From DATKIY01 sp963726755 (GTDB lineage Bacteria > Actinomycetota > Actinomycetes > JAHEKZ01), in NCBI GenBank assembly GCA_963726755.1, contig CAVSDB010000003.1:682001-746000 (forward strand): a stretch of DNA of 64,000 nt, written 5' to 3'. The notes below the pieces were generated by a model. The model made no database searches, was not told the origin of the DNA, and worked only from the letters and a program-made list of their open reading frames with translations. Shown piece after piece: positions 1 through 9,220 of this stretch (position 1 is its first letter; each line of letters begins with the position of its first letter). The translations under genes and the position numbers were made by a program.

Positions 1-770
1 TCGGTGGTCAATACGTCCTGGGTCCGACGACGAATCGACTGGTAGTAGATCGAACGACGGGTGTAGTCCGAGGTGTATTTCGCGTCGTTGCTGAACCGTC
101 CCAAAGTTAGGTAAAGGGCGTTGCTGTCGAAGAACACCCCGTCGACGAAGTCAACGGGGTTACCACGGTCGGCACGCGACTCGCAGATCGTCTCCAAGGC
201 CTGGAAGCACGTACGGGCATCAGCGAACCGGACGTGCTCGAGGTGTACGTACCTCTTGACCGGTTCGAGTTCGATGCGCAGCCGCAATGCGTAACCCAGC
301 GTCCCGTACGAATTCGGGAAGCCGTAGTAGAGGCCAGCATGTGGTCCGTCGGGGGAGGCAGTCAGCACACGACCGTCGCCGGTCAGCACGTCCATCTCGA
401 TGACGGACTCGTGTGGACAGCCATTGCGGAAGGACGACGATTCGATGCCGAGCCCGGTGACGGCGCCGCCGAGGGTGATGCTCTTCAGTTGCGGAACGAC
501 CAGGGGCATCAAACCGTACGGGAGGGTCGCGGCGACCAGTTCCTCGTACGTCGTCATACCGAGGACGTCCGCGGTGCGCGCCTCGGCGTCGATGCTCAGC
601 ACCCCCCGGAACGCTGAGACGTCCAAACCGGGGGACGAACTTGCCTCGCGCATTCGGAACAAGTTCGAGGTCTTCTTGGCGAGCCGGACTGGCGATCCGT
701 CCGGGATAGCCCGGTAGTCGGCAACGAGGGCTTCGACGGCCTGTTCGTAGCCCAAGTCGCGAGTGGTCAC
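1..770 (-). CDS. FAD-binding oxidoreductase, DHCR24/BfaA-like (partial, 3' end outside window)
   Basis: About 256 codons are visible, from a GTG at 770 to the window edge, so the C-terminal half is missing. The N-terminus carries the segment VRLAKKTSNLFR and then a PCMH-type FAD-binding core (SITLGGAVTGLG, then SSFRNGCPHESV). This arrangement is typical of the DHCR24-like flavoprotein family. In actinobacteria, members of this family reduce the 10-methylene intermediate to 10-methyl branched fatty acids, working with a neighbouring SAM methyltransferase (BfaA/TmsA with BfaB/TmsB). No methyltransferase is visible; it could lie just outside the window. The GTG start matches the usual distance to the RLAKKTSN motif, but the frame stays open a little further upstream. 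The family is fairly certain; the lipid role is inferred. Confidence 0.75.
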   Translation of the reverse strand, partial: MTTRDLGYEQAVEALVADYRAIPDGSPVRLAKKTSNLFRMREASSSPGLDVSAFRGVLSIDAEARTADVLGMTTYEELVAATLPYGLMPLVVPQLKSITLGGAVTGLGIESSSFRNGCPHESVIEMDVLTGDGRVLTASPDGPHAGLYYGFPNSYGTLGYALRLRIELEPVKRYVHLEHVRFADARTCFQALETICESRADRGNPVDFVDGVFFDSNALYLTLGRFSNDAKYTSDYTRRSIYYQSIRRRTQDVLTT

Positions 771-830
771 GGTGCGTAGCCTAGGAAGGAACCAGCCATC
801 CCGCGAGGGCTTTGGTCCCAATGCGGAAGA

Positions 831-854
831 TATTGGTTGCTATACCAACCAATA
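831..854 (-). terminator. Hairpin between the chemoreceptor gene and the FAD oxidoreductase gene
   Basis: A perfect 9-bp inverted repeat (TATTGGTTG / CAACCAATA) with a 6-nt loop lies 22 nt downstream of the chemoreceptor stop codon. Read on the minus strand it is followed by only a short T/C stretch, so it is a weak terminator candidate. It also lies about 60 nt upstream of the FAD oxidoreductase start and could be an operator instead. Confidence 0.4.
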
Positions 855-876
855 CTTACCGCAATACAACGTGGGG

Positions 877-2406
877 CTAGACCGAGAAGCGGGAGATGGA
901 CTCGCGGAGGTCGTCGGCCAGGCTGGTCAGATCCTGTGCGGCTCGGGCGGCGTCGCGGGATCCGACGGCGGCTTGCTCGGAGACCCCTGCCACCTCACTC
1001 ATCGCACCGACAACCTCGGCGGACGCAGTGCGTTGCTGTTGGCTGGCGTTCGAAATCTCGCGGGCGGACGTCGTCGTCTCGTCGGCCATCTCAGAGATGC
1101 GCTCGAGGACCGTAACGACGTCGCGCGCCAACGCCACACCGTTCAAAACCTCTTCGGCACCCTCAGCTGTGGCTGTGGTGGTGGCCCGCATCTCGGCTTG
1201 GATCTCCGAGACGATCTTCTGGATCTGCTTAGTGGACGACTGCGCACGTTCAGACAGCTTGCGGACCTCTGCCGCAACGACAGCGAAGCCGCGGCCGTGC
1301 TCTCCCGCACGCGCGGCTTCAATAGCGGCGTTCAACGCCAGCAAGTTCGTCTGGTTGGCAAGCTCGTCTATGACGTCGAGGATGCGACCGATCTCACCGG
1401 ACTTGTCCGCGAGTGCAGCGGTTCTTTCGGCGACGAGTCGGGAGCGGTGCGCGATTGCGTCGATCGCAGCGACCGCATTCGTCACTGCCTCTTGACCCTC
1501 TTCAGCGAAGCGATACGTCAACGCAGCTTGGTCGACCACCTCTGCGCTGCTGTTGGCGATCGAGTCGGCCATGCCGGCAAGTTGCTGCAGCGTGGTCGTC
1601 GATTCGGTGACGGCGCCCGACTGTTGGTTCGACGCTTCCGCCTGACTGTGTGCAGCCGCGAGAAGTTCCTGTGCACTTTCGGCGATGCGCTCGCCACCGT
1701 CACGAACCCGGTCGACCAGCATTCGCAACGAAACCAACGTCTCGTCAACGTTGATGGCCAGCGAGTGCAACGCCCCCTCGCTGATGTCGGGCGTTGGGAT
1801 GTGGACGGCCAGATCACCTTCGGCAGCCTTGCCCAGCGACACCGACAACTCTTCAACTTGTCGTTGGAGTCGGTCGTGATGTCCTTGATGGATACCCGTC
1901 TTCAAGATCTCGTCGAAGCCGACGGCCAGCGGTATGACCGCGGCCGCCGCGATCAACCAAGGCAGCACAGCGAGGCTGAAGGTCCCGGACGCGAAGGATG
2001 CGGCGAGCAGCATGCCAAGCCCCATCGCAGCGAAACCAGCCAGTCCCTTGCGTTCGACGACGTCCGCCACGAAGACAGCGACGGTCACGAACAGCACCCA
2101 GACCGGGCTGCGAAGACCACCCGTCAGGGCGACCAGTCCCGCGACCCACGCCATCTCGGTGGTGATGAGGACGTAGGCCAGTTTGCGGTTGGCGGCGTCC
2201 AACGAGTTCTTGCGTACCCGTCGGGCCAACTGCGTCAAGAAGAAGGCGAATCCAAGACCAAGCACACACCAGATCAGCGCGGGAATGATGGCGACTGGCA
2301 CCGTCTTGTCGCAAATGTGGATCAGGAGCGTCAAGACAAGGCCCAGTGCCGCATTGATCCATGCGGCTATTGCGGCGGTTCGCGCCAACTGCTGTGGGTT
2401 GTCCAT
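877..2406 (-). CDS. Methyl-accepting chemotaxis-type protein with membrane sensor domain
   Basis: The protein has about 509 residues. The first ~190 residues form roughly six hydrophobic helices with short connections and no large extracellular loop. A HAMP-like linker follows (region RLQRQVEELSVSLG to DISEGALHSL). The cytoplasmic MCP signalling hairpin has the canonical tip IDELANQTNLLALNAAIEAA and then RAGEHGRGFAVVAAEVRKL. The signalling tip would contact CheA/CheW, but no che gene occurs in the window. The input is therefore probably a membrane or intracellular cue. I chose the ATG at 2406 because a GGAAGGG Shine-Dalgarno precedes it; the frame remains open 27 codons further upstream without such a signal. 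A large antisense reading frame here is a codon-bias shadow. Confidence 0.9.
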   Translation of the reverse strand: MDNPQQLARTAAIAAWINAALGLVLTLLIHICDKTVPVAIIPALIWCVLGLGFAFFLTQLARRVRKNSLDAANRKLAYVLITTEMAWVAGLVALTGGLRSPVWVLFVTVAVFVADVVERKGLAGFAAMGLGMLLAASFASGTFSLAVLPWLIAAAAVIPLAVGFDEILKTGIHQGHHDRLQRQVEELSVSLGKAAEGDLAVHIPTPDISEGALHSLAINVDETLVSLRMLVDRVRDGGERIAESAQELLAAAHSQAEASNQQSGAVTESTTTLQQLAGMADSIANSSAEVVDQAALTYRFAEEGQEAVTNAVAAIDAIAHRSRLVAERTAALADKSGEIGRILDVIDELANQTNLLALNAAIEAARAGEHGRGFAVVAAEVRKLSERAQSSTKQIQKIVSEIQAEMRATTTATAEGAEEVLNGVALARDVVTVLERISEMADETTTSAREISNASQQQRTASAEVVGAMSEVAGVSEQAAVGSRDAARAAQDLTSLADDLRESISRFSV

Positions 2407-2523
2407 TCGGCCCTTCCAACGCCAAATGGCCCTCGCGGTGAGGTGCCGTCCCGTGTTTCGGCATCGGGGGGGTCGAACTTGATCCAAATGGGTTAGTCCC
2501 GGTCCACAGGGCCAACCGGGTGA

Positions 2524-4032
2524 ATGCAGGTAAAGCCCCGCAGGTCAGGCGGGATAACGTGCCCCTCCGTGACCAGACAAGCCGCGGTCGCCTGCGGCAA
2601 TCCAGCCACCGCCGACGCCGCTGCCATCATCCTGCGGTCCGGGGGCAACGCGGTGGACGCCGCCATAGCCGCTGGATTCGCGGCCGCGGTGGCCGAACCT
2701 GGCTTGACTAGCCTGGGTGGCGGGGGCTTTCTGCTCCTGCGCCTGCCCGGTGGCCAGCAGCATCTCCTGGACTTCTTCGTCAATGCACCCGGCCTCGGCG
2801 GTGCCCCCGGTGAGCGAGTCCCACACTTCACACCGATAAGCGTGGTCTTCTCGGGGACGGCGCAGACCTTCTACGCGGGTTACGGATCGGTCGGGGTCCC
2901 CGGCGTCCTCGACGGCTACCTCGCAGCGCACCGACGCTTTGGTCGCCTTCCCCTCGCCGACGTCGTCGCGCCAGCAATTCAGACCGCCATTGACGGGACG
3001 CCGGTAACGGCCACCCAAGGCGTCGTCCTCGGCCTGTTGCGCGAGATCTTGACACTCACTCCCCCTGCAGCCGAAATCTTCGCGTCGACCGGATCGGTGC
3101 CTGTGCGGGGCGAGTTACTGCGCAACCTCCCCTACGCAGACTTCTTACGCACCCTTGCGCACGGCGACTACTCCGGTTGGCGAGATGTTCCTGGCCACGA
3201 GGAGCTCGTGAACAGTGTGACGTCGCACGACGGTCTACTGACCCAACAAGACCTCACCGAGTACGCCGTGATCGAGCGAACGCCACTGTCGATCAACTAC
3301 CGCGGCGTCGCCATCACGACAAACCCTTCACCTTCTTACGGAGGTTCAATCGTCTGTAGCGCGCTCGACGCACTCGAACCGGACGGCGTCGTGACGCTAG
3401 ACGCCGACGGCACGACTCGGGTCGTTGGCGCGCTGACGTCTGCCACCGACGCAGTAAAGAACGAGAACCAACCGCGGTCGGCTGCCGGAACCACCCACAT
3501 CAGCGTGGTCGACGGTGAGGGTGGTGTCGCGTCCATGACGACGTCGAACGGTTCGTGTTCGGGTGTGATCGCGCCGGGGACCGGCGTGCAACTGAACAAC
3601 GTCATGGGCGAGGCCGACCTGCACCCGACCGGCTTTCATACGACGCCACCTGGGACGCGCATCGGCTCGATGATGGCGCCGACGTTGCTCGACCTGCCCG
3701 ACGGTTCACTCGTGGCGCTCGGCAGCGGCGGCAGCGAGCGGATCCGGAGCGCCCTCGTGCAAACGATCGTTCGTTTCGTCGACGGCGGTCAATCGCTCGG
3801 CGATGCGATCACAACCGCGCGCGTGCACTTCGACGGTAAGGCCGTGCAGGCCGAGCCTGGCGTGCCCAACCACACCAGAGCGGCGCTCGCGGAGTACGGA
3901 CCGGTCAACTCCTGGACTGCGCAGGACGTGTACTTCGGGGGTGTCCACGCCGTTGCCTGGTCACCGGAGCAGGGCGCGCAAGCCGCAGGGGATCCCAGAC
4001 GCGATGGCGTGGGGCTGGTCATCGACCTCTGA
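2524..4032 (+). CDS. ggt: Gamma-glutamyltransferase family protein
   Basis: An N-terminal nucleophile hydrolase of 502 residues. The proenzyme would cleave itself before Thr323 in the motif TTHISVVDGEGG, giving a large and a small subunit; this Thr is the expected catalytic nucleophile. The N-terminal block ATADAAAIILRSGGNAVDAA is the conserved start of the family. The enzyme would transfer or hydrolyse gamma-glutamyl groups from glutathione-like substrates, or act as a related acylase. It is shorter than typical secreted GGTs of about 580 residues and shows no signal peptide, so it is probably cytoplasmic. A GTG at 2569 is an alternative start; neither start has a strong ribosome-binding site. 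It precedes the ole operon by 97 bp and need not be functionally linked to it. Confidence 0.88.
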   Translation: MQVKPRRSGGITCPSVTRQAAVACGNPATADAAAIILRSGGNAVDAAIAAGFAAAVAEPGLTSLGGGGFLLLRLPGGQQHLLDFFVNAPGLGGAPGERVPHFTPISVVFSGTAQTFYAGYGSVGVPGVLDGYLAAHRRFGRLPLADVVAPAIQTAIDGTPVTATQGVVLGLLREILTLTPPAAEIFASTGSVPVRGELLRNLPYADFLRTLAHGDYSGWRDVPGHEELVNSVTSHDGLLTQQDLTEYAVIERTPLSINYRGVAITTNPSPSYGGSIVCSALDALEPDGVVTLDADGTTRVVGALTSATDAVKNENQPRSAAGTTHISVVDGEGGVASMTTSNGSCSGVIAPGTGVQLNNVMGEADLHPTGFHTTPPGTRIGSMMAPTLLDLPDGSLVALGSGGSERIRSALVQTIVRFVDGGQSLGDAITTARVHFDGKAVQAEPGVPNHTRAALAEYGPVNSWTAQDVYFGGVHAVAWSPEQGAQAAGDPRRDGVGLVIDL

Positions 4033-4129
4033 AGATCAACTTGTGCTCAGGCGGCCCTCGGCCGCCCAGCATTGGGTCGAACGCCAGGGGGCATGCGACA
4101 CTTTCGCGACTGAACTGCGAGAGGAATAG

Positions 4130-5152
4130 ATGGACCAGAACTCCTCCTTCCGCCACACGAACACGTCGGTTTTGTCGATCGTGGCGGCCGAGGCTCCGGT
4201 AGTTGTGACATCAGCATCGTTCGACGCGCGGCTCACTGAGGCGTACGACCGGCTGGGCTTGCGCCCCGGTCTCCTCGAGGGGCTGGCTGGCATCAAAGAG
4301 CGCCGCTGGTGGCCCGAAGGCATGACCTTCGCCGAGGGCGCTGCGCAGGCTGGTGAAAAGGCCATCGCGCAGGCTGGCGTCGATCCAGCGCGCATCGGCG
4401 TCCTTATCAACTCGTCGGTCTCACGTGCCTTCCTCGAGCCTTCGACTGCCGTCGCGATCCACCACAGCCTCGGCTTGGCGACGTCGTGCCTCAACTTCGA
4501 CCTCGCCAACGCCTGCCTCGGCTTCGTCAACAGCATTCACCTGGCCGCGACGATGATCGACGCTGGTCATATCGACTACGCGCTCGTTGTCAACGGCGAA
4601 GACGCAAGGCTGATCCAAGAAAAGACGATCGAACGACTCAGCGACCCCGAGTCGACGAGCGAGGACTTCTTCAACGAGTTCGCATCACTAACGCTCGGTT
4701 CGGGTGCTGCGGCGATGGTGCTCGGTCGCACCGATCACCACCCCGAAGGTCACCGTGTTATCGGCGGCGTCGCGCGCGCCGGTACCGAGCACCACGAACT
4801 GTGCGTTGGTGACCTCGAGAAGATGCGCACCGACGCAAAGGGACTCATGGACGCTGGCCTCGACTTGGCCGACGCCGCATGGACCGAAGCTGCCACCGAA
4901 TACGACTGGAACTCGGTCGACCGCTACATCATTCACCAGGTCTCCCGCGTACACACGTCCGCGCTTTGTCAGCGTCTCGGCATCGATCAGAGCAAGGTTC
5001 CCCTGACATTTCCGACCTTCGGCAACATCGGACCTGCGTCGCTGCCGTTCACGTTGGCCCACGAGGTCGACACGCTCGCGCCAGGTGACCGCGTGCTCTG
5101 CATGGGCATCGGCTCAGGCCTGAACACCGCGTTCTGCGAAATCGTTTGGTGA
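4130..5152 (+). CDS. oleA: OleA, acyl-CoA condensing thiolase-like enzyme
   Basis: A 340-residue protein of the FabH-like thiolase superfamily. Cys129 in NACLGF, His269 in IIHQVSR and Asn299 in FGNIGPAS form the expected catalytic triad. Glu103 in SRAFLEPS matches the extra acidic residue that distinguishes OleA from FabH. OleA joins two fatty acyl-CoAs head to head to give a 2-alkyl-3-keto acid, the first step of long-chain olefin synthesis. The start has a good Shine-Dalgarno (GAGAGGA). Its stop overlaps the start of the OleBC gene by 4 bp. The pathway assignment rests on the following OleBC and OleD genes as much as on the active-site residues. Confidence 0.93.
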   Translation: MDQNSSFRHTNTSVLSIVAAEAPVVVTSASFDARLTEAYDRLGLRPGLLEGLAGIKERRWWPEGMTFAEGAAQAGEKAIAQAGVDPARIGVLINSSVSRAFLEPSTAVAIHHSLGLATSCLNFDLANACLGFVNSIHLAATMIDAGHIDYALVVNGEDARLIQEKTIERLSDPESTSEDFFNEFASLTLGSGAAAMVLGRTDHHPEGHRVIGGVARAGTEHHELCVGDLEKMRTDAKGLMDAGLDLADAAWTEAATEYDWNSVDRYIIHQVSRVHTSALCQRLGIDQSKVPLTFPTFGNIGPASLPFTLAHEVDTLAPGDRVLCMGIGSGLNTAFCEIVW

Positions 5153-7713
5153 CCGGTTCGCTGCCACCGCACGACTTGCCCGGTCTCGATCCAGCGTGGT
5201 CCCGGCTGGTCGAGGCTCCCGACAGCGCAGGGGTCACGCGAACCTGGCATGTCCTCGACGCCGGTCCGGCTGAACCAGTCGGCACGCTGGTTTGCGTTCA
5301 CGGAAATCCCACGTGGTCGTACACATTCCGGTCCGTTCTAGACGCCGCGTCGGATCGTTGGCGCGTCATTGCGCCCGACCACCTCGGTATGGGCTACTCC
5401 GAACGCACTGGCCAGACACACCGCCTCGCCGACCGGGTCCGCGAACTAGACGCCCTGACGACCGCGCTCGACGTCACCGGACCCGTCGTCATCGTGGCGC
5501 ACGACTGGGGTGGCTCGATCTCACTCGGCTGGGCCGCCCGTCATCTCGATCAAGTCGCGGGCATCGTGCTGCTCAACACGGCGGTTAGTCAGCCGACGGA
5601 CGTCGGTGTACCGAAGCTGATCCGGCTGGCTCGCTCACGCTCCCTGCTGCACACGGCCACGCAGCGCACGCAAGGGTTTCTTCGCGGGACCCTGCGGCTG
5701 GCACACCCGGTTCTGGACGCTGAAGTCGCTGCCGCCTATCGCGCGCCATACGCAACGGCAGCCCGACGTCAAGGCATCGCAGACTTCGTCGCCGACATAC
5801 CCCTCGAACCCGACCACCCGTCAGCGAAGACTCTGCAGGAGATCGCTGAATCGTGTGGCGACTTCCAGAACACACCCACACTGTTGTTGTGGGGGCCACG
5901 TGACCCCGTCTTCACTGACGTCTATCTGCGTGACCTACAAACACGACTACCCAACGCGCAGACTCACCGCTTCGAAGGTTGCGGGCACCTGGTCATTGAG
6001 GACGCACCGGTCGCCGCTGCCGTTCGCGAGTTCGCGGACAACGTACGCACCGGCGCGGCATTCGTGTCACACGAACCCACTCGGGCAGAACACAGCAGTC
6101 AGCGACGACCCCTCTGGTCACAACTCGATGCTCGTGCTAACGATGAAGGGGACGCCGTCGTTGAGATGGGTCGACGTGGCGCAGAACGTGTGATCAGTTG
6201 GCGGCAACTGAGCGAAACCGTCAACGCCGTCGCTGCCGGACTCAGCGCTGTTGGTGTCGCACCCGGCGATCGCGTCGCACTGCTTGTCCCACCGAGCGCC
6301 GACCTTACGGCGGCCCTCTACGCGTGCTGGCGCGCCGGTGCGGTGCCGGTTGTCGCGGATGCCGGTCTCGGTGTGCGAGGACTTCGACGTGCGTTACGAG
6401 GGGCGAACACCCAACACGTGATCGGCACGACGACCGGACTGACAGCTGCGAAGGCAATTGGCTTGCACGGCACCCGGATCGCCGCAGGTCACTTACCACC
6501 AGGAGCAGGCATCGGTCTCGGCGTTGACTACACGATGATCGAACTGCGGCGCATTGGTCGGTCATGGCACGTACCGGCGGAACCGTCCGAGTCCGCGGAG
6601 GCGGCAGTGCTGTTTACGTCCGGCGCGACTGGTCCGGCTAAAGGCGTGGTCTACCGCCACCGTCAACTCGAGGCGCAACGCGATCTGGTCGCGCAGGCTT
6701 TCGGCGTCGAACCCGACGACCGACTCGTCGCCGCCTTCGCGCCGTTCGCGCTCTTCGGACCGGCACTCGGTATCGCATCCGTCGTGCCCGACATGGACGT
6801 CACTAAGCCGGCGACTCTCACCGCGAAGGCGTTGGCGCAAGCTGTCGAGGCAGTTGACGCAACGCTGGTGTTCGCCGCACCCGCCGCTCTTCGCAATGTC
6901 GCGCGGACGGCATCGTCGCTGACGACGGGGCGACGTAAGGCACTGACCAGCGTTCGGCTCTTGCTTTCCGCAGGAGCGCCCGTGCCAGCGAACCTCCTGC
7001 GACAGGTCTGCGACTTGTTCGGCGAGTGTGAAGCACACACGCCGTACGGGATGACCGAAGCACTGCCGGTCTGCGACGTAACGCTCGATGAAATCGAGCG
7101 TGCAGGTAACGGCAATGGTGTTCTGGTCGGCGCTCCACTCCCGGGAGTGCAAGTGAGCGTCAGCCCGCTCTCGCCGTCGGGCAAAGCCGACTCGGCACTC
7201 GTCGACACGCCCTGGATCACTGGCGAGATCTGCGTGCGAGGACCCCATGTCAAAGACCACTACGACCAGTTGTGGGTCTCCCAGCGCGCGAGCGTCCGCG
7301 ACTCAGGCTGGCACCGAACTGGCGACGTCGGGCACCTCGACGACGAGGGTCGGCTGTGGGTCGAAGGACGACTCGTCCATGTCATCACCACGGCAGCCGG
7401 CCCTGTCACACCAGTCGGCATCGAGCAAGCCGTCGAGCAGAGCGACGCAATAGATCGAGCTGCCGCAGTTGGTGTCGGCCCGGAAGACAACCAACAACTT
7501 GTTGTCGTCGTCGAAGGTCCAAGCCTTCGACCGGGTATCGCTCCACTGGACTTGACTGACGATGTTCGTTCCTGCCTTGCGGTTCCGGTCGTCGCAGTTC
7601 TTGTTACTCGTGAACTGCCCGTCGACATTCGCCACAACTCGAAGATCGACCGAGCACGTGTCAGCGAGTGGGCGGCGAAGGTTCTCGCCGGCGATGGAAG
7701 CGCGCGGCTATGA
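5149..7713 (+). CDS. oleBC: OleBC fusion: beta-lactone decarboxylase plus beta-lactone synthetase
   Basis: About 854 residues with two domains. Residues ~1-295 are an alpha/beta hydrolase of the haloalkane-dehalogenase type: HGNPTWSY oxyanion loop, nucleophile Asp119 in HDWGGS, and catalytic His near 280 in GCGHLVIED. Residues ~310-854 are an AMP-forming synthetase with phosphate loop FTSGATGPAKGV, the PYGMTEA motif, and GWHRTGDVGHLDDEGRLW. OleC converts the beta-hydroxy acid to a beta-lactone, and OleB removes CO2 to leave a cis-olefin. The B-before-C fusion is the known actinobacterial arrangement. The GTG at 5149 overlaps the oleA stop (GTGA); a TTG three bases upstream is less likely. The stop overlaps the oleD start (ATGA), so translation is coupled throughout. 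Confidence 0.93.
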   Translation: MTGSLPPHDLPGLDPAWSRLVEAPDSAGVTRTWHVLDAGPAEPVGTLVCVHGNPTWSYTFRSVLDAASDRWRVIAPDHLGMGYSERTGQTHRLADRVRELDALTTALDVTGPVVIVAHDWGGSISLGWAARHLDQVAGIVLLNTAVSQPTDVGVPKLIRLARSRSLLHTATQRTQGFLRGTLRLAHPVLDAEVAAAYRAPYATAARRQGIADFVADIPLEPDHPSAKTLQEIAESCGDFQNTPTLLLWGPRDPVFTDVYLRDLQTRLPNAQTHRFEGCGHLVIEDAPVAAAVREFADNVRTGAAFVSHEPTRAEHSSQRRPLWSQLDARANDEGDAVVEMGRRGAERVISWRQLSETVNAVAAGLSAVGVAPGDRVALLVPPSADLTAALYACWRAGAVPVVADAGLGVRGLRRALRGANTQHVIGTTTGLTAAKAIGLHGTRIAAGHLPPGAGIGLGVDYTMIELRRIGRSWHVPAEPSESAEAAVLFTSGATGPAKGVVYRHRQLEAQRDLVAQAFGVEPDDRLVAAFAPFALFGPALGIASVVPDMDVTKPATLTAKALAQAVEAVDATLVFAAPAALRNVARTASSLTTGRRKALTSVRLLLSAGAPVPANLLRQVCDLFGECEAHTPYGMTEALPVCDVTLDEIERAGNGNGVLVGAPLPGVQVSVSPLSPSGKADSALVDTPWITGEICVRGPHVKDHYDQLWVSQRASVRDSGWHRTGDVGHLDDEGRLWVEGRLVHVITTAAGPVTPVGIEQAVEQSDAIDRAAAVGVGPEDNQQLVVVVEGPSLRPGIAPLDLTDDVRSCLAVPVVAVLVTRELPVDIRHNSKIDRARVSEWAAKVLAGDGSARL

Positions 7714-8696
7714 AGGTCCTTGTGACTGGCGCTACCGGGATGCTCGGCCGAGCAGTCGCGAAGTACCTCGCTGATCGTGGTGACGAAGTCACCGTGTTCC
7801 AGCGCGGTGCCAGCGATTTCGACTTAGCCGAGATCCGCGGTGACATTGTCGATCCCGACGTTGCGAGGCGGGCATGCGAAGGCCAAGACGCGGTCATTCA
7901 CTTGGCGGCAAAGGTCTCAGTGACCGGAGTGTGGGAAGAGTACGAGCGCATCAACGTCCACGGGACTGAGCAGTTGCTTCTTGCCGCCCGCGCAGCTGGA
8001 GTCACTCGGTTCGTCTACGTTTCGTCTCCGTCGGTCGCACACGCCGGTGAATCGTTGGTTGGCGTCGGCGCCACTCCCGCAGATCCAGATCACGCACGCG
8101 GCAACTACTCCCGCAGCAAAGCAATGGCCGAACAGCTCGCATTAGCTGCCGATGCTGATGGGTTCTCCGTGGTAGCCATCCGTCCGCATCTGGTGTGGGG
8201 ACCTGGCGATACCCAACTGATCGGACGCATCGTCGAACGCGCTCGTTCGGGGCGACTGGTTCTTATCGATGGCGGAACCGCCCTCATCGACACGACGTAC
8301 GTCGACAACGCCGTCACCGCGTTGGTCGCCGCGCTTGATCGTGCCCCATGGGTGAGCGGCCAGGCGTTCGTCGTCAGCAACGGCGAGCCGCGTACCGTCG
8401 CCGAACTACTGACGCGAATCTGCCGAGCATGCGACGTTCCCGAGCCGCAACGTTCCGTCCCGGGGGTGCTGGCCCGTACCGCCGGCGGACTCGTCGAACG
8501 AGCGTGGGATCTGCGGGGCAGGGAAGGCGACCCACCGATGACGCGCTTCCTCGCCGAACAACTCAGCACGGCGCATTGGTTCGACCAACGACAGACGCGC
8601 GAAGCACTGCAGTGGGAACCAGACGTCAGTCTCGATGAGGGCTTCCGCCGCCTTGCAGCGGATACGAACTTACTGCCTCCGTCAGCGACGAGGTAA
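7710..8696 (+). CDS. oleD: OleD, NAD(P)H-dependent 2-alkyl-3-ketoalkanoate reductase
   Basis: A 328-residue extended short-chain dehydrogenase of the 3-beta-HSD/epimerase type. The N-terminal VTGATGMLGRAV is the glycine-rich dinucleotide-binding motif. The catalytic residues are Ser in YVSSPSV and the Tyr/Lys pair in NYSRSKAMAE. OleD reduces the keto acid made by OleA to the beta-hydroxy acid used by OleC. The ATG at 7710 overlaps the oleBC stop by 4 bp, which fixes the start; an in-frame ATG 42 bp upstream would extend into oleBC and is rejected. The 3' end overlaps the convergent membrane-protein gene by 15 bp. Confidence 0.92.
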   Translation: MKVLVTGATGMLGRAVAKYLADRGDEVTVFQRGASDFDLAEIRGDIVDPDVARRACEGQDAVIHLAAKVSVTGVWEEYERINVHGTEQLLLAARAAGVTRFVYVSSPSVAHAGESLVGVGATPADPDHARGNYSRSKAMAEQLALAADADGFSVVAIRPHLVWGPGDTQLIGRIVERARSGRLVLIDGGTALIDTTYVDNAVTALVAALDRAPWVSGQAFVVSNGEPRTVAELLTRICRACDVPEPQRSVPGVLARTAGGLVERAWDLRGREGDPPMTRFLAEQLSTAHWFDQRQTREALQWEPDVSLDEGFRRLAADTNLLPPSATR

Positions 8697-9023
8697 CCAG
8701 AGGTCGTCGAAGATCCAGCGTGCGATGGGGATAGCCGGCACAGCAAACATCATCATCAGGATGCCCAACATCGGACCGATCTGGAACACGACCAGGAGAA
8801 GCCCGCCACCGAAGAGGAAGACGACCGGCCCCACGAGGATTAGCGACATCACCAGACGCGAGCCGCGACTCGCGCGAATGCCGTAGTAGGGATTCCACAC
8901 GGTCACGAGGGCGGGTTGGTTCGCAGGCGTCCTCACCTCTGGGTTGCGCAGTTCGGCACCGACGTGTTCGAACTGGAACACAACGTCGCCCTCGCACTGC
9001 GTTTCGCTCTCCGGACCTTCCAT
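8682..9023 (-). CDS. Small membrane protein of unknown function
   Basis: A 113-residue protein. About 55 hydrophilic N-terminal residues are followed by two or three strongly hydrophobic helices (LVMSLILVGPVVFLFGGG, then LLLVVFQIGPMLGILMMMFA and a shorter one) and a basic tail (WLPRR). I do not recognise a family. It is convergent with oleD, their 3' ends overlapping by 15 bp. It lies just downstream, on the same strand, of the tRNA-Ser gene. Codon use looks normal for the window, which favours a real gene over a shadow. Confidence 0.65.
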   Translation of the reverse strand: MEGPESETQCEGDVVFQFEHVGAELRNPEVRTPANQPALVTVWNPYYGIRASRGSRLVMSLILVGPVVFLFGGGLLLVVFQIGPMLGILMMMFAVPAIPIARWIFDDLWLPRR

Positions 9024-9085
9024 GCTTTGACATCGGATGCGGACCGATCTGACTCGCTAGGCCGAGCGGAGCAACGAGAACTGAG

Positions 9086-9170
9086 CGGAGGGTGAGGGAT
9101 TTGAACCCCCGGACGCTTTCACGTCTCTCGCTTTCAAGGCGAGTGCATTAGGCCGCTCTGCCAACCCTCC
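9086..9170 (-). tRNA. tRNA-Ser (anticodon TGA)
   Basis: Read on the minus strand it begins GGAGGGTTGGCAGAG and ends with the complementary ACCCTCC plus a G discriminator. The acceptor stem is seven perfect pairs. The anticodon loop CTTGAAA gives TGA, the long variable arm is that of a class II tRNA, and the T arm reads GGGGGTTCAAATCCC. CCA is not encoded. Confidence 0.97.
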
Positions 9171-9220
9171 AGAGGGTGACCATTGTGGCGCACCCCTCAC
9201 GCAAGAAGTAAATCGGTTTC

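Noticed and set aside
763..2496. 577-codon plus-strand open frame antisense to the chemoreceptor gene
   Set aside because: It mirrors the codon bias of the MCP gene, has an Arg/Asp/Gly-rich composition and no domain features.
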